Part shown: piece by piece, positions 62,017 through 64,000 of the stretch | How the letters are laid out: each line of letters starts with the position of its first letter | Numbering within the stretch: the first letter of the stretch is position 1 | NCBI RefSeq assembly: GCF_017355855.1 | Contig: NZ_JAFEWD010000005.1 | Location: 62,001 to 126,000, forward strand | Reading direction: 5' to 3' | DNA from: Pedobacter sp. SYSU D00535 | GTDB lineage: Bacteria; Bacteroidota; Bacteroidia; Sphingobacteriales; Sphingobacteriaceae | Length of the DNA stretch: 64,000 bases | The notes under the pieces: model-generated | Database searches by the model: none | What the model was told of the DNA's origin: nothing | The model's input: the letters and a program-made list of their open reading frames with translations, nothing else | Made by a program: the position numbers and the translations under genes

Positions 62017-63309
62017 ATGAAGCCTAAAATGATCTATACTTTTTCAGCAGCGGTGGTCATGCTTGCTCTTACAGGAATGCGTCCGGTAGTATTCAGCCAA
62101 AATAAAACTACAAACAGCCGGGCAGCCAAAGCCGCCTTTGAAACAGGCGTTTACCCCAATTTATTTCTTCAAGCGGGATACAGCCAGGCAGCTATAGACG
62201 CGAAAGTAGCCCGTGCATATTACGATGTGTTTGAAGGGCCAAACCGTGTGTATTTCGAAGTGGGAGATTCGATGGCCTACGTATCCGACCTTAAAAATAA
62301 GGACGCGAGAACCGAAGGGTTGTCTTATGGGATGATGGCAGCGGTTCAACTGAACAAGAAGGAGGTCTTCGATCGCATCTGGCGTTGGTCCAAAAAATAT
62401 CTCCAGCACCAGGAGGGGCCGAGGAAGGGCTATTTTGCCTGGAGCATCAATCCGAAAACCATGAAGAAAAATTCTGAAGGTTCGGCCTCAGATGGAGAGT
62501 TATATTATGTTACCAGTTTATTGTTCGCCGCGAATCGCTGGGGTAATGATACAGGCATCGACTACTATAAAGAAGCCAGGGGAATATTGGACGAGATGTG
62601 GAAGAAAGATGGGACCGGAAATATCTACCACCTTATTAATACCGAGCATAAGCAGATTACCTTCGTGCCCGAAGGCGACAACTATAAGTGGACGGATCCA
62701 TCCTACCATTTGCCTGCTTTTTTTGAAATCTGGGCATTGTATGCGAAGGACGGACACGAACAGTTTTACCGTGACTGTGCTGACACTGCCAGGGCTTTCT
62801 TGCACCGGGCTTGTCATCCGGTAACGGGGCTTAATCCCGACTATTCTGAATTCAGCGGCGCTCCCCGTGATACCCGTTGGGCACCCGTCGCTTTTCGTTA
62901 CGATTCCTGGCGTGTGCCCTTTAACATCTCCATGGACTACGTATGGTTTGGGAAGGACAAGAGCTGGCAGGAAGATTACGCCCGCCGTTTTCAGGGCTTC
63001 CTTCGTTCTAAGGGAATTGATACGTTCGAAGACCAGTTTAACCTGGACGGCACCCGGCCCGACTTTATCCTTCAGGCTGGTCCGGTAAAGAAGTTAAGGC
63101 ATTCGATCGGTCTGGTATCCACAGCTGCTACCGCTTCTTTCATGAACAGGGACCGTAAAACCCTCGACTTTGTACATGCGCTCTGGAAGGCGAAGCTTGA
63201 GCCCTACGAAGACGGCTACTTCGACCCCTATTATGATGGCTTATTGTATTTGTTCAGTCTGATGCATTTGAGTGGGAAGTATCAGATCATAACGCCGGGA
63301 TTTAAGTAA
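62017..63309 (+). CDS. Reducing-end xylose-releasing exo-oligoxylanase, GH8
   Basis: A 430-residue exported GH8 enzyme. The signal peptide (MIYTFSAAVVMLALTGMRP ... VFSQ) lacks a lipobox. The catalytic acid lies in ARTEGLSYGMM (Glu about 99) and the substrate/base Asp region in SASDGELYYV (Asp about 158). FEVGDSMAYVSDLKNKDA and FNISMDYVWFGKD match the Rex subgroup (EC 3.2.1.156) rather than chitosanase or cellulase GH8. Rex removes single xylose units from the reducing end of xylo-oligosaccharides, fitting the neighbouring GH10. It is 71 nt before the next GH43 gene. Confidence 0.9.
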   Translation: MKPKMIYTFSAAVVMLALTGMRPVVFSQNKTTNSRAAKAAFETGVYPNLFLQAGYSQAAIDAKVARAYYDVFEGPNRVYFEVGDSMAYVSDLKNKDARTEGLSYGMMAAVQLNKKEVFDRIWRWSKKYLQHQEGPRKGYFAWSINPKTMKKNSEGSASDGELYYVTSLLFAANRWGNDTGIDYYKEARGILDEMWKKDGTGNIYHLINTEHKQITFVPEGDNYKWTDPSYHLPAFFEIWALYAKDGHEQFYRDCADTARAFLHRACHPVTGLNPDYSEFSGAPRDTRWAPVAFRYDSWRVPFNISMDYVWFGKDKSWQEDYARRFQGFLRSKGIDTFEDQFNLDGTRPDFILQAGPVKKLRHSIGLVSTAATASFMNRDRKTLDFVHALWKAKLEPYEDGYFDPYYDGLLYLFSLMHLSGKYQIITPGFK

Positions 63310-63380
63310 ATATTGAAGGGGGGTGCTCATAAGCTGTAGCTCTGATCACGAAGAGGGCGTTAGCATTAAAAATTAATCCA

Positions 63381-64000
63381 ATGAAGAGAATAGTTGTACT
63401 TGCAGCAATTGTAATGTTCTCCGCGTGTAATACCTCAAAAAAAATTAATACCCACCGGACGCACGATACAACCAGGGAGGCAAATGTTAAGGCCACGACT
63501 GCTTATACGAACCCCATCATGTGGGCCGACGTTCCTGATCTTTCTGTTACCCGGGTGGGTAGCGACTACTATCTGATCAGCACTACCATGCACCTGATGC
63601 CCGGTGCTCCCGTTATGAAGTCAAGGGATTTGGTACACTGGGAAGTTGCGAGCTATGTATTTGATCGGCTGGAAGATACTCCTAAATATGATTTGATCGA
63701 CGGCACAGTTTACGGCCGGGGGCAGTGGGCGTCCTCTATTCGTTATTACAAGGGCAAATATTACGTATTGTTTTCTCCGAACGATGCACCCTACCGGGCA
63801 TACATTTATTCCACTTCTGATCCTTCCGGGAAATGGGAGCTTGTGTCGAGAACGCCGCACTTTCATGATGCATCCCTCTTTTTCGAGGAGGACGGGAGGG
63901 TGTTTGTGTTTTCGGGAACGGGTTCGCTGCGAGAGTTGAAAAGCGATCTTTCCGATGTAAAGCCAGGCGGTGTTGATATCAAGATCTTTGAAAGAGATAA
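63381..64000 (+). CDS. GH43 family lipoprotein glycosidase (partial, runs off the window)
   Basis: The first 206 codons are present. A lipoprotein signal MKRIVVLAAIVMFSAC (C16) predicts an anchored, probably surface- or periplasm-facing enzyme, unlike the first GH43. The domain starts YTNPIMWADVPDLSVTRVGSDYYLISTTMHLMPGAPVMKSRDLVHWE with the general-base Asp in ADVPDLSV, then GQWASSIRYYKGKYYVLFSPND and the second Asp in HFHDASLFFEEDGR. This 'MHLMPGAPVMKSRDLVHWE' form is typical of the GH43 subfamily with xylosidase/arabinofuranosidase activities. The C-terminus, and any added domain, cannot be seen. Confidence 0.88.
   Translation, partial: MKRIVVLAAIVMFSACNTSKKINTHRTHDTTREANVKATTAYTNPIMWADVPDLSVTRVGSDYYLISTTMHLMPGAPVMKSRDLVHWEVASYVFDRLEDTPKYDLIDGTVYGRGQWASSIRYYKGKYYVLFSPNDAPYRAYIYSTSDPSGKWELVSRTPHFHDASLFFEEDGRVFVFSGTGSLRELKSDLSDVKPGGVDIKIFERD

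Overview
The window comes from a member of the Bacteroidota, most likely a Sphingobacteriaceae (Pedobacter-like) bacterium. The evidence is TonB-dependent receptors with carboxypeptidase-regulatory and STN domains, an ECF sigma/FecR/receptor trio, a DUF4249 lipoprotein paired with a receptor, a hybrid two-component system (HTCS), and promoters of the Bacteroidota type (-7 box TAnnTTTG, weak TTG near -33). Most genes lack a Shine-Dalgarno sequence. The species was not identified.

Positions 1-43.4 kb are mainly a core-type chromosome region. They hold a probable dapD start, an N-acetylglucosamine-kinase-like ATPase, an Hsp15-like S4 protein, guanine deaminase, a Skp/OmpH lipoprotein, gyrB, two tandem paralogous secreted proteins, a retropepsin-like protease, mdh, an ECF sigma/small ORF/FecR/TonB receptor signalling unit, a 1248-residue macroglobulin-plus-plug envelope protein, a BamA/TamA-TamB pair, a serine hydrolase, manA, two paralogous small secreted proteins, an SDR oxidoreductase, two further TonB-dependent receptors, icd, dnaX, rpsF-rpsR-rplI and mtgA. 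Many transcription units end in clear Rho-independent hairpins.

Positions 43.4-44.6 kb form an RNA island. Three identical tRNA-Phe(GAA) genes each have their own -7 box (always 17 nt upstream) and terminator. Just before them is a promoter/terminator pair bounding about 95 nt without a gene, a candidate small RNA.

Positions 44.8-64 kb are a glucuronoxylan-degradation locus: an acetyl-esterase-like hydrolase, GH10 xylanase, CE15 glucuronoyl esterase, GH115 alpha-glucuronidase, an HTCS regulator, GH43, GH8 exo-oligoxylanase and a second, lipoprotein GH43 that runs off the end. Together they would remove acetyl, lignin-ester and methylglucuronic side groups, cut the backbone, and trim xylo-oligosaccharides to xylose and arabinose. 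No SusC/SusD pair is present within the window. A 19/22-bp match between the GH115 and HTCS leaders suggests a shared operator.

Positions 52.0-55.5 kb interrupt this locus with a repeat-rich insertion. It has a ~125-bp direct duplication of the GH115 3' end, a TPR/zinc-metallopeptidase gene split by an in-frame TAG, three ~210-220-bp MITE-like elements with 26-bp terminal inverted repeats, a 416-bp tandem repeat with CGCAGAGTC hairpins, and several REP-like palindromes. This is the least explained part of the window.
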